DNA from: Bugula neritina
Taxonomy: Eukaryota; Bryozoa; Gymnolaemata; Cheilostomatida; Bugulidae
Reading direction: 5' to 3'
NCBI GenBank assembly: GCA_964035545.1
Contig: OZ037767.1
Coordinates: 29,931,628 to 29,995,627 of the forward strand
DNA length: 64,000 bases
Shown here: positions 11,290-23,167 of the stretch, one piece after another
How positions within the stretch are numbered: the stretch's first letter is position 1
Layout: each line of letters starts with the position of its first letter
Notes under the pieces: model-generated
Databases searched by the model: none
The model's input: the letters and a program-made list of their open reading frames with translations, nothing else
What the model was told of the DNA's origin: nothing
Program-made: the position numbers and the translations under genes

Positions 11290-14270
11290 AGATTAATACA
11301 TGTTGTTTAAGTAAGGTTAAATAATTGCAGAAATGCAGCCTTAAATTATATTTGTGAACATTTTGCAACCCATAATAATGTAAATTTTTATTTTCAAACA
11401 CTTTATACAAGTACAAAATTGAACTGTTATATCCCATAGTACTTTTGCTTGAAATTATAGTCTAAAATATTGAATACTATTGGTCAATTTATTAATAAGT
11501 ACAAGCTACCTGATTTTGATCAAAAGCCAAATCAAAACTGCTATATTTGCAACACTAATTCCGCCGGAGGTAAATATGTCTCATTATTTATTGCATCTGT
11601 CATATAAAGAGTGCTAGGAGATCTATTTTAAGTTGATATGTTTAACTTTGAGTCATGATTATAGCTGTTTTAGAAGTTATATATTGTTAATATAATCAAT
11701 AATTGTTGTGATCAATAATACATCTTATGAAATTATTGTGCATAATCCAATACACATGAGTTTTTAGGTTACAGCTAAAATAAAGATAAATAAGTGATAC
11801 AAGATTAATGGTGTAAACTGATTAACAAATGTGGACATAATTTTTTCCCTGCATCACTAAATTTGCATGATCTTAAAATATTTTTCAATGAGTTGCTAAA
11901 CAATTGCAGAATAATGTGTTCCACCTTTTATTTTTTTAGCTTGATATATATTTATATTATATTATATGCCTGTTGTATATTATTATAAACCTGGCAATGG
12001 TCTATATAGTAAATTCTATTTCTTCTTATAATTACATTTAGTATGGCGTTGAGCTCTACAGAAGAGAAACCTCTCGCTGTTTATATTATGTGATCATCTA
12101 TAAATTTATTCTACTCAAATTTGCTCTCGGCCATATATTATTATTTGTAGGCCTAAGCATAAAGGTGAAGTCGAGCGTATGTTTCCAAAATAAGATAACT
12201 CCATCTTATAAACAACACGTCCTATAATTGTCATTGTAAACACCACCCACGTTGTATTAAACGTGCTTTTCAGCCAATGAGACTTCGTCACCACGCCCAG
12301 ATCAACGTTGCTAAAATTATACCTAGCAGGTTGTAATATATTTAATAATATTTTTAATTTAGTTTTACCTGCTGCATTTATTTATTCTGTTATGATCAAT
12401 GAACTCAATAATATTAACCTAGGTCTTTTCCAGCTCAGTGATTATGATTATCAGAAAAGACCAATAGAAATAACAATATATATAGTTGTTAGTTATACAT
12501 AAATAATAATAATGATAATGGGGGTATTTCACAGAATTGTATTGATTCACTAAAATTCATTTTGCTTTTGGCAGGTTTTGAGTCGGTACGCAGTTGGATT
12601 TCCAAGTAAAGATTCCATATATTTTAAAAGGAGCTCCTTGGATTCACTGAAACTAAAAGTAAACCTAACTTAAACTCAAAGTGAAAGTCATTAACTTTAA
12701 CTTTAAGTATAACTGGTGAGTGGCTTAGGCTTAGGCTTACTCTTAGAGTTGGATAATTTAGTGTTACTGCCCATACTAATACTCATATTGATATTGATAC
12801 TCATTTTAATATTCATATTAATTATGTCAGTGATCCAGATTGCCATTGTACTTGTAGTACTAGTAGTGTAATTTAAATTTTTAATCCTACTCTAACTTTA
12901 AGTAAGTGTAGCTGTCACTGTGCCTGAAAGTGAAACTCAAACTGAATGCAACTCCGACTCTTGTGCTCGTAGTGACATTTGAAGTTAAGACTGAGTCTTA
13001 GAAACCACATGGTAAATTTTGAACTTGAAAACTAAACAAGTATATCTAGCTACTGATTATTCTAACTTTTGTCTTAGACCTAAGTCTAGCCAATTATTTG
13101 GTAATTTGCGATTGAAGCAATATCTTAAAGTTTAACTTACTCCAAGTCTAATGGAGATTGTTATTATGTGATAATAATTTTAGAAATGTCAGATTTTTTT
13201 ATAATTTGCTTTCCATTACTACAATATGAATAAATTTTGAAAATTTCAATTTGAAATACACAGTAGTGGCTCATCATGACTTAAAGTTTTTTGGGTTTAG
13301 GTATAAGTGCATGTGTGAGTATATATTCATATTGATCTCTGATTATCTCACAGATATTATCATTATGATAATGATTATCAGTAGGCCTAGCTGTAATTGC
13401 AGACTTCAGTTACAGTCACACCTGCTTCTAAGAGGACAACTTTTACTAAGCCAATGAAAGTTGACATTATAGAGAAAAGTCATTTTTGGCCCAGAGCCAA
13501 ATTTTAAACCCACAATTTATTAGCTTTGAAGTCTATATGATAACTATTTTAAACGTTGTACATTCTTCTGGATGAATAGTCATCTTTTCAAGACCTCTTT
13601 CATTCGTGACATCTATCAATGTATTTCCAAGTCTCATTGGATTTTACCAAGTGTTCAACAATAGCCATTGCTATATTCCCATCAAAGATTCATATTTTAC
13701 CAGCAATAATATTCACTATTAAAATAATGACTATCTCAAAAAGACGGTCAATTTTTAGGTTGCAATAGCCTCGTTTGAGACATCTCAGCCTTAATACTAC
13801 TGCATGCATTTTACTTGATTTAAATCTATTTCTGTTTGACTGTATTATTCAGTAAATTCAGTTCATGATGTTTTAAAAGAAGCTTCAGAATCTAAAATGC
13901 TGGAATAAAAGAATCAAATTAGGAACATTGCTTTTGGAAAATTGCAGTTTTATTTTTTGCTGTATGACTCATCATTTTGTACTTTCCACATCAGGTGTTT
14001 TTAAATTTTCGAGACAATCAGTACAAAGCTGCCCATTGTATTCTCTGTTTGTATTATCCAAGTTGACAACATAATAGAATAAAAAGCTGAACCAAGTTGT
14101 TATTGGCAATCAGCTCCATGTAAACCTATTTACTTTCAAACTCTGACTTCTATCTGTCATTCAGCAAGTTTACGTGTTAAGTTGTGTATCTACAGACGCA
14201 GTGGAGACAGTCTTATATCGTATCTTACAACTCTGCTGTGAAGATAAACAGGAGCTGCCATCCTTAGAGC
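11290..14270. other. AT-rich spacer between CEP162 and the lectin receptor
   Basis: I see no convincing coding exon. The stretch 12235-12310 is less AT-rich and carries a CCAAT box (AGCCAATGAG) and CACGCCC, so it might be a promoter for an upstream non-coding exon of the receptor. From 12640 to 13150 the sequence is cryptically simple, with recurring TTAACTTTAA, ACTCAAACT and GGCTTAGGCTTAGGC. Confidence 0.5.
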
Positions 14271-14277
14271 ATCAAGA

Positions 14278-17200
14278 ATGTTGTTGGCAGCAGTTTTAGC
14301 TGCCTTATCTCTTCTTTCAGCTGCAGGTGAGTCAAGGTGTAACGTGTAGTGATTGTGTAATATGCCGTGAATGTGTACCACATTATTGTTATTGCACTAT
14401 TCATCAGTTCAGCCAACACTGCTGATTATTAAAGTCTCATCACTTCAATGATATGACAGCTATTAGAATTTATAACTTTATTTTCTTGTATATCTAATCT
14501 GCTAATTCAGATTTCCTTAGTTGCAGATGACTACACACTAATTTAATGTGCTCTTGCCCAATCTAGTGACCAAATTATATTTTTTGCTTTCTATCACCTC
14601 ACCAACTAAATGACTTTGTGAAGGTAGAAGGTATACCTGACAGGCACCTGTAGCATGTAGTCATAATAACCTGACAGACACCTGCTGCAGGTAACTTGAC
14701 AGAAAGAAACCAATTTTAGCAACTGTTGACCTCCAATACAGCGCATAACACTTTATCTCAATGCATCATGTTGAATCATGTAAAAGCTCTGTAATTTCTT
14801 CTAATTGCGCTTGATAATTATTATTCCCACTTCGAGCTAACTTGCATTTATAACTTTAAATATTTCTATAATAATGGCTTTCTTCTCCCTGAACATTTTA
14901 CTCCCGTCACAATGTCAATTTAGGAGTCAAAAACCTACTAGCTGTGTTGTAATATTAGACTATTACTCTGCCTTCAGCTTCATGGGCTGACGTAATAAAA
15001 TGATTTTAAAGCCAGTAATGTAAAACAGCATCCAATAAATATCTCATAAAGAGTTGGCATCCAGCCAAGTTGTTGCACAATACACAGCTTAATGTTTAGA
15101 TTGTAGATTATTACATAAATAGCTTGATTGTTTGTTAGAAAAACTTTGCTTATTTGTCAATTTGATAGATAATGCGATTATACATACTGGTTGCACTAGG
15201 CAACCAGTATGTATAAATTCTGCAATATATGTTGTACTGTTCTCATTTTGTTAGAATATGAAAAGGAGATTAATATTTTACATTGAGCTAGTTTGAAATA
15301 TTTTAACATTTTAATCCAAGCTGCTAGCTAGGTGTTTTTAAAGTATTTTCGTCAATATATTATTACTACGGTTAGATGCACGCTCTCTTGTTTATTCCAA
15401 GACTGACCTTTGAAATTTGCTACCTTTATACTGGAAACTGTGTTCACATTTTAGTTCTACTAACCCATTACAGTCAGGTTTTATCTATGTTATTATTAAT
15501 TATTCTGGCTTCCGATATTTTCAGGAAAGTTAAACCCAGCTATTGCCACAATTGGAAGCTGAAATATACAATCTATTCTCAGCTGAACCAAGCCTGTCAT
15601 ATTAGGTTGACAATCCTTAGAGATTCATCAGCTCTTGTAACCTATTTAGATAACATATGGTCTGATCCTAGTTTGTTTGTATTTTGAGGTCAACAATGGC
15701 GTGGGGAAATAATTTTATGATTCATTGAACTGCAGATTCAGCTAAAATAGCAAAATTCAACTAAACTAACTAACCTATCTACCCCAAGTCTCATTTTTGA
15801 GATAGTGTCAGTTTACTAGATCCTATCTTGGACTCAATTTGGTTTATTTTCAAAATAAATAGATAGGAGTTAAAATATACTAAATTTCATCTTTGATGAC
15901 TACTTTTATCAATAGAAAATGAAAAATAATGTCAGTTGTTGCTTTGTAAGAGCAACAACATTTACATAGCTCTAGCTATTAATAACAACAAAGAAATTCC
16001 ACCACAAGTTCCTAATAAAATATAAATTAACTCCTGTTATAGGATTACATATCATAAAGTGACACCAGCCATATATTATACTGAACTATCACTGCGTATG
16101 ATGTATTAACAATTGTTGTATTACAGCCACTTAATTAGGGCTACTAAGAGCTATAATAGAGGGCAGGTAGCTCCTTTGTGACAGCGTTGATTCATACAAC
16201 ATGGCTGACAGACCTTTTGTAGCTTGATAACAAGAATTATAATCCCTGCTGCCATTGAAAAAGTTTTGTACTGCTTTACTTGTTGTCGGAATTTTGGTTC
16301 CTAATTTGGCAAACATTGACCATTGCTCTATTGAAACAATTTCGTATTTAGGTAAAACAAGGCACCCTTTTGAAACTGTGGAGAATGCAGCTTGCATGCT
16401 TGCCGTAGGTTTCTAAACTATATCCCCAGTTTTTGAAAAGCTAACACAATTTTTTTGAAGAAAATATTTTATGCTAAAAGATATATAAGATATTAAAGCT
16501 AATAGAATGTTTTCACATATATTTCAGCTCAGCTTTCACCATATCCTTTTTTTAGAGTATAAATTGGGTAAAGTTCACTACTTTGAAATGAAAGGGCCTT
16601 AAGTAAAAGCTTCAATACATTGTAGTATCACTCCTCAGTTATAACAAATATTGAAATTTTAGACAACAGTAAAAGATAATATTTTAGTTTGAACTAGCTT
16701 GATGAAACTAGTTGCTTTCTTGTAAAGTTTGCTCTGGAAAACCCAGCATCTCAGTATAGCTCTGTTTCTCATGTTCCCTGGAAATGTTATAATAACAAGG
16801 TGGAAGTGAGCTTTGTTCTAAACTCTAAAGCTATAATCAATAATACTTTACTATCATGCAGTCTGTGCATGCCTTACTTGGCTGCACTCAGTTTTCTATA
16901 CATGGTTGGGATTGGGGGAGGGTTGGGGGTTTGGCAGCTAGCCAGCTACTCGACAGCAAGCTCTAAAGTCACTTCCCTGTCTGATTAACTCTCCATTGTA
17001 TATATCTTGTAGCTATGGTCACGTGACAAGCCTGGATTTATATTTTATTTCATTGCCTCTATAGTCACACTGATTTGTTCATCTATATTCTATGTATTTC
17101 ATATTGAATTCAGGAACACAATAGAGGAGGCTTACAGCCAATGCTATTTTTTCTCAAGGATGTAGATTTTATCTTTGCTGTTGGATGCTTAGAGTTCATT

Positions 17201-20200
17201 GTATAGATTTATTTTGAGCTCATAGTTCTATGCCGGATTGGTTTCTATAAGAACTTTAAGGGTTGTCCTTCCTTTGTCCTTCATATATATATTGAAAGTG
17301 CTGTAACGGCTTGCACACTCCACACCTATATCATGGTCTGCCAGGTTTAGGTTTTAAAGACCCTTTTTCATAAGTCAAGTTGTGTAAAAGAAAATAAATT
17401 TCGCCAACTACGCATGAGCTTGGTTGGCAAGATAGTAAAATAGGTAGGCTACGTTTTTCCTACTATCTGAACACTTTTTAGGATCAGAGTTTTGTTGTTA
17501 GAAGATTGTAGGATGTTGTGATGAGTAAGTGTTGCGGTCACTTCTATAGTGTATCTAGTTTTTTATTTTGACATATTATAAATAATTAGCTGATAAGCTA
17601 ATTTACTGAGTTGTTGAAACTATATTATGTTACAAGGGTGACATGATTAGCTGATTAGCTGTCCTGGGAGAGTTTTATAGATTGAGGCAACACTAATATG
17701 CTATGGTTATTTACAACATCAGTCTTTGCCTGCTAGTCTATGCCTGGCAGTCTATGCCTATGTTCTCTATGCCTATGTTCTCTATGCCTATGTTGTCAAC
17801 ACTTGTAACTAATGAAGAGGTCAACTGAGAAATTCTGTGGTTGGAATGGTCTTAGATTTAGTTGTTTTGGGTTTCATAAGCAAGGCTGGTTTATTTTATG
17901 TAAATGAGATAAGAAATAAGCAGTAGAACAGTAATCTACCCCCACACATAAAGTTCCTAGACTATACACCAGACCCCACGTGCTAAAATCTATAGCTGAG
18001 CCTCTAGTTGTACTTGTTGCCTGATAGGTTTAGCATACATGCTATAGCACTCACTACATATACATGCTATAGCACTGCACAGATCTGCTATAGATTACAC
18101 AGATCTGCTATAGCGGTACAGAGCTTTAACAGTACAGAAATATGCTATAGCACTCCCATACATGCTCTAGCCTTAACTTTCTATTACTCTATGGCCTATA
18201 CAATGAATTTGGTGTATTGTATTACAACTCGTTACCCATATAATATTTTTATGTCAAAGGAGTTTTGTTCTCTTGTTAGGGGCATCCCGTTGCCCACCTG
18301 CTAGTCAAGAGAGAGGAACGTACACCAGTGTGGTGGAGGACAAGTGCCTGCAGTTTGTCTTTAGTGAAAAGACATGGTTGGATGCCAAGGAGTTCTGTTA
18401 TAACCGAGGAGCAGCACTGGCTAGTGCCGAGACTAGAAGGTGAGAGTGTGACTCAGTACTAGTGTGACTAAGTGTTAGTGTGACTAGGTACTAGTGTGAC
18501 TCAGTACTAGTGTGACTCAGCACTAGTGTGACTCAGTACTAGTGTGACTAAGTGTTAGTGTGACTAGGTACTAGTGTGACTCAGTACTAATGTGACATAG
18601 CACTGATGTGACATGTAGTACTGTATGGCTAATCAAACTTTCTCAACTCCTTTGTCTCAACTTAGACGTGTTACTTATTTAGCAAACACAACAAGATTGT
18701 TGGGTTACTGGAAGGAAAGTTTGATGTAAGTGGGAAGTTTGGAGGCAGACAAGGGTTTTGGCTCGGACTACATGACAGGGTGTCGGAAGGAACATTTCTG
18801 TGGGATGAGGGACGAGGAAACGCTGGTTAGTTTCTCATTTAGCAAGTCGTAGTTCGAATACAATCTCTATCTCTTTACAATCTTACTCTGGTATTCAGCC
18901 CAGGGGTATTTCTACCATAGAATGTATTATATTCTGAACTGCTATGTTAGATAGTAGAATGAGCTGGTCTAACTGGAACCCCGGGGAACCAAATGACTTA
19001 ACAGGACAGGACTGTGTATATATGCGAAGGTCTTACGGCTTCAAGTGGGTAGATGTCGGCTGTGGAAATGGGTTTCACGTGAACAGATTTTATTCCTTCG
19101 CCTGTGAACATAGTAAGTGTATATACTGCATGTGCATCCTTTGGCAACATAGTAAGTTGCATGTACATACCTTGGGAAGATAGTAAGTGCAGTACATATT
19201 ACATAAATCATCCTGCTAATAGTGGCTATTGCCTTGCTCTACCACTGTATGGACCACGTTAATCTCTGTTGAAATGTTACAAATCCTGGGGTTTATCAAT
19301 GTGGTTGTCACTGCATGTTACACATTTTTATAGCCTAGTATTTCAATTGCAGATAAAGGATTTGTATATAAAAGCATGATCACAAGTGTATATTATATAC
19401 ATACATGGGTCTATAGTAACCTTTGATTTTTCTGTTTTTATCAGCTTATAAAGATTTACACCTTTCAGATACTTTCACAGGTTTTATTGAGTCCAATCTT
19501 AAATATTCTCATCAAAACAAGATGACATAATGTGATGATACACCTTTCTTGTTTCTTTCATTTGCATGTCCTGATTCTTTCCAGAGCTTCTACCCACCAC
19601 AACAACCACCACCACAACAACAACAACAACCACCACAACAACTAGCACACCTACCACAACTACTACCACACCTACCACAACAACTACCACACCTACTACA
19701 GTAAAAACAACTGAAAGTTAGTATATGCTTGTATGTTAGTTCCTCTAACTTTTCTGGTGATTGGACCTGGTGTTAACCATGTAGTCTAGGCTAGTCTGGC
19801 TAGACCTTGTAATTCAGCTGCTTTATGTGTGCCCTCATGATGTCATTGAAGCTCATTATTCAAACCCTGCGCTGCTTAACCTGATATTTCACATGCTCAA
19901 TACGATTTTAGCAACTACCACAACACCAACAACCACCACAACACCAACAACAACTACCACCACAACCACTACTGTTCCCACTACAGTAAAAATTACCACT
20001 TCATCTAGTACTAGTTTATTAACCAGTACAGGTGTAGCTGAAGTTGCTACACCTACAAATGGTAATACAAATGGTTCCCTTCTCACTACTCACTCAAAAC
20101 TTTCTCTCTAATGAACTCACTGCACCTGCTTGGGATAAGACGATGTTCTAGCTCCTGTTTGCTACATTTGCATTGCTTGTAGATGGGTAATGGCTGCTAG

Positions 20201-23109
20201 CTACCAGGTTCCCATGGCTACCAGGTTCCCATGGTTACCAGGTTCCCATGGTTACCAGGTTCCCATGGTTACCAAGCTAAAAATACTAACCATACCTACA
20301 GTAATAGGTTTCAGCTTTATCTTAATTTAATCATAATATGTTTTTGTTGGTTTTTCATTCTTTTCGATTGTGTTGTTTGTTTTATTTCTCTTTCTCCATG
20401 AAATTTCTTTCAGTTTGTTTTTAATTATCATTACCTATTCTTTTTATGCATGCAACTCAGGACACTAGCCATGGTGATAATCTTCTGTGTAAAAGATAAC
20501 TCCAAACAATGCATGGAATACTCATAACCTTTGTGGCCTTCTACATTCTATAGTTAAACTTACGGCTATAGACAAGCTAGTTGCCTGTATTTACCTGCTG
20601 TAAACTGATGTTGTAGAAATCGACACAACTGTAGAGGAGACGACAACTCTGTTTGAATTTCCTAATAATTTCAACAGCAACAACTTAAATGCCGGTGGTC
20701 AAGGTCAAGGGTCAGCGGTTTCCTCCACTGACAGGACCAGTTTGAATGCTGCAGGGGTGGGCTATGTTGCTAGTAATACAGCATCTCAAGGTTTGTCAGT
20801 TGCATTTATTAGCTCTCCATTTAATTCAACTGTATTTAATTCAGTTGTATTCGAGTTTAAATAGTGGTCGCTCTATTTTTCTTTTAAAGTTTTTCAACAG
20901 AGTTTGTTATAATCACTTTGATGTGCAAGTGAGCAGCACGCAGTTGCTTTCTGAGCGACATGTGTCGAACTCACAGTCCAGGAAAAATAGGCTTCACTTC
21001 CTTCTTCCGGCATTTGGCAGAGTAATTCATTTAACTGCTGAAAAGCGATACTGAATAAACACAATTCACAATGTGTCTATTTTAAACATTCAGCAATTCA
21101 ATTTATGGAAACTTCATCACGTTTCGCTAAATGTTATTTTGAGTTCTGATTAAAAGCTGCCAGGAGTTTAGCTGACTGACTATCAGTTAACAGACTGACT
21201 ATTAGTTAACAGACTGACTATTAGTTAACTGACTGACTATCAGTTAACTGACTGACTATTAGTTATTGCATGAAGTTGTTGTATTGGTAGGTGAAGGACA
21301 GAAGAGCACGTCTGTGTCAGTTACAGTCAGCCTGATTGTAGTGATAGCCGTGCTGGTGTTGGTCATCATACTATTGGTTGTCTACAGACGACGCAGGTTA
21401 GTTTGTGCTACAATCATTTCATGTTATTATAGAATTTAGATAATCCTTGAACACACTTTATCTATGTCATCAGTAAGTGATCAAAAATCCCAATTTAATT
21501 CAAGATATATTTGAACAAAATTTATTATAAAACAAAATTGTTTGAGCATACAACTCCAAACAGTCTGTAGATGATAGCTAAACTATAATAATAAATGTTT
21601 TAATGTTGCATAAATTAATTGTGTCAGGGAGTCCTTAAAATTTTATATGATTGAAATATTAATTTTTGTCTTCTTGAAATATATTTGAAAAGGTTTTGAA
21701 ATATATTGACATGCAGAGTAACTCTGTAAAATCGGTTCATACATCATACTGTACTGGCTTTATCATTGTGTCATACACAGTAATGAAAATTACACCCAAA
21801 TATATTATAATATATTATTATTATTATATTATAATATTATACCAGTGGAAATGTTCGCCTTTTAGGAAACTCAGAGCTGACTGGAAGAACAGCCTATCCA
21901 ACCCGAGCTACGAAGACGATGTACCTGGCAAGATTAATGACCTTGGATCTGGAAAAGGTCACGAATACGCTGTATGCAGAAAGGAATCTAGCGGAAACTT
22001 CTACATAGAGTTTGAAGTGTCTGAAGATCCAGGTTGGTAGTTCCATTCTTGTTCCACTTCTTTAGTTTTAAAGATGAGGAAGTAAATGGGAAACACTAGT
22101 CTTGAAAGAATATATATTATATATATTACGTGCATGATTTATACAGATTTCTTTAGTGTCATCTAGCAATAGAAAGCTCTAGAGTTACTAAATCTAACCA
22201 TCGGTGTATGGTGTACTCTGTGGGAATATATTTTACAATGTAGGAAGACAGGCTTTTATGAAAACACATTAAGTTATAACGGTATCATTTAACTATAAAA
22301 AAAATTCATGACGCACTTTTGCCCTCCATGGTATATATTTTTCTGATATCTTCATCCTGAGTAGAATAAAAAAATGAAGGGGACAGAATAATTGATAAGG
22401 AAAAGCATTTTTGATTGTAAAACATTGCGAATTCAAATTTAACTTCCACTATTTGAAAAATGTGATAATATAGTCGAAGCTCTGCATATTTTGTTAAAAT
22501 AGAATATCAACAAATTATGAGTCATGCATAACGTAACTCTTCTCGTTTCTCTCTTTAGCTGATGATTCGAAGGTGGCCTTCTCCAACAAGAACTATACGA
22601 AACCGCCAACTTTTCTCCCTCCAAATATCGGCGCAGAAGATGCTGAAAATGAGGCTAACATCATGAAGGCTCATGACTTCCGTAAAGCAGCGCATCAAAG
22701 TAAATACCTGGACGACTGTGGCATGTACACTGAAGATGGATACATGGCCCCTAAACATCTGTATGCTTCCATTGGGGAGACAGCACTGCCTCCCCCTTCC
22801 TATCCACCCCCTCACTACGACGTGCTTAATGCCGCTAAAAAGCTCCAGGCTCCCCGTCCCGATTCCAGTGCTGGTGTGTACGAAGATATGGATTCCATGA
22901 AGCTGGACTCAAAGTCTAGCCCGAGTTACAGCAACATTCCAGCTAAGGTTGTAGCTGATCACTATGATGTCCCGACTAATAGAGCTAGTGCAGTTGAGTC
23001 CAGATCTGAGCCGGAGAAGGCGGAGACTGTTGCTACGGAAACCGTGTTGTACGATGTGCCCAAACTCCAGCTGAAAGTAGCAGCTGAATCTGAGGAAGTT
23101 GACGTGTAA
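14278..23109 (+). CDS. C-type lectin transmembrane receptor with Thr-rich stalk and multi-tyrosine tail
   Basis: Exons 14278-14326, 18280-18439, 18683-18825, 18951-19112, 19585-19716, 19912-20061, 20617-20790, 21291-21396, 21866-22032, 22559-23109 join in phase to 597 aa. Residues 1-16 (MLLAAVLAALSLLSAA) are a signal peptide. The lectin domain (about 20-171) has six cysteines (long form), WLGLHD, an EPN motif at 130-132 and WVD at 150-152 where WND is usual. Residues about 172-265 are Thr/Pro-rich and probably O-glycosylated; 332-354 are one membrane helix followed by YRRRR. The cytoplasmic tail of about 240 aa holds YxxP sites at Tyr427, 476, 550 and 579 (the last two YDVP), PPxY at 493-496 and 498-501, YEDM at 522 and YSNI at 538. 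EPN-type lectins usually bind mannose/GlcNAc-type sugars with calcium. Signalling through SH2 and WW adaptors is inferred from the motifs. I know no named orthologue. Confidence 0.88.
14327..18279 (+). other. Long first intron of the lectin receptor
   Basis: About 3.95 kb between the signal-peptide exon and the first lectin exon. It contains the hairpin at 15178 and short direct repeats around GCTATAGCAC at 18040-18150. An 88-codon minus-strand open frame at 16131-16397 is unrecognised. I see no gene I can support. Confidence 0.6.
15178..15216. repeat. Perfect 17-bp inverted repeat, 5-nt loop
   Basis: TTATACATACTGGTTGC, loop ACTAG, then the exact reverse complement. It lies in the 4-kb first intron of the lectin receptor. 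Confidence 0.85.
18440..18612. repeat. ~16-bp minisatellite directly after lectin exon 2 donor
   Basis: Imperfect copies of ACTAGTGTGACTCAGT and variants start within 10 bp of the donor GTGAGA and fill most of the short intron to exon 3. Confidence 0.88.
20203..20278. repeat. Short tandem repeat in a lectin receptor intron
   Basis: About four copies of a 17-18-bp unit, GTTACCAGGTTCCCATG, between the second Thr-rich exon and exon 7. Confidence 0.88.
21176..21268. repeat. 19-bp tandem repeat ahead of the membrane-helix exon
   Basis: About five copies of a 19-bp unit based on CTGACTGACTATTAGTTAA, ending about 25 bp before the exon 8 acceptor. Every copy has CTGAC, a match to the metazoan branch-point consensus. 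Confidence 0.88.
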
Positions 23110-23161
23110 GTTGAATAAGAAGTGGACAACAGCTGAATTGTTAGAGGGACTTTCTTTTCCT

Positions 23162-23167
23162 AATAAA
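23162..23167 (+). promoter_or_regulatory. Possible lectin receptor polyadenylation signal
   Basis: AATAAA 53 bp after the stop. That would make a very short 3' UTR, so a later site is possible. Confidence 0.35.

Noticed and set aside
12700-12760. Interstitial telomeric repeat from GGCTTAGGCTTAGGC
   Set aside because: Only two or three imperfect units within a broader cryptic simple sequence; not a telomeric array.
15178-15216. MicroRNA precursor
   Set aside because: The stem is perfect but only 17 bp with a 5-nt loop, too short for a Drosha/Dicer substrate.
15376-15687. 103-codon open frame in the receptor intron
   Set aside because: Composition typical of translated AT-rich DNA, no motif, same strand as the host intron without usable splice sites in phase.
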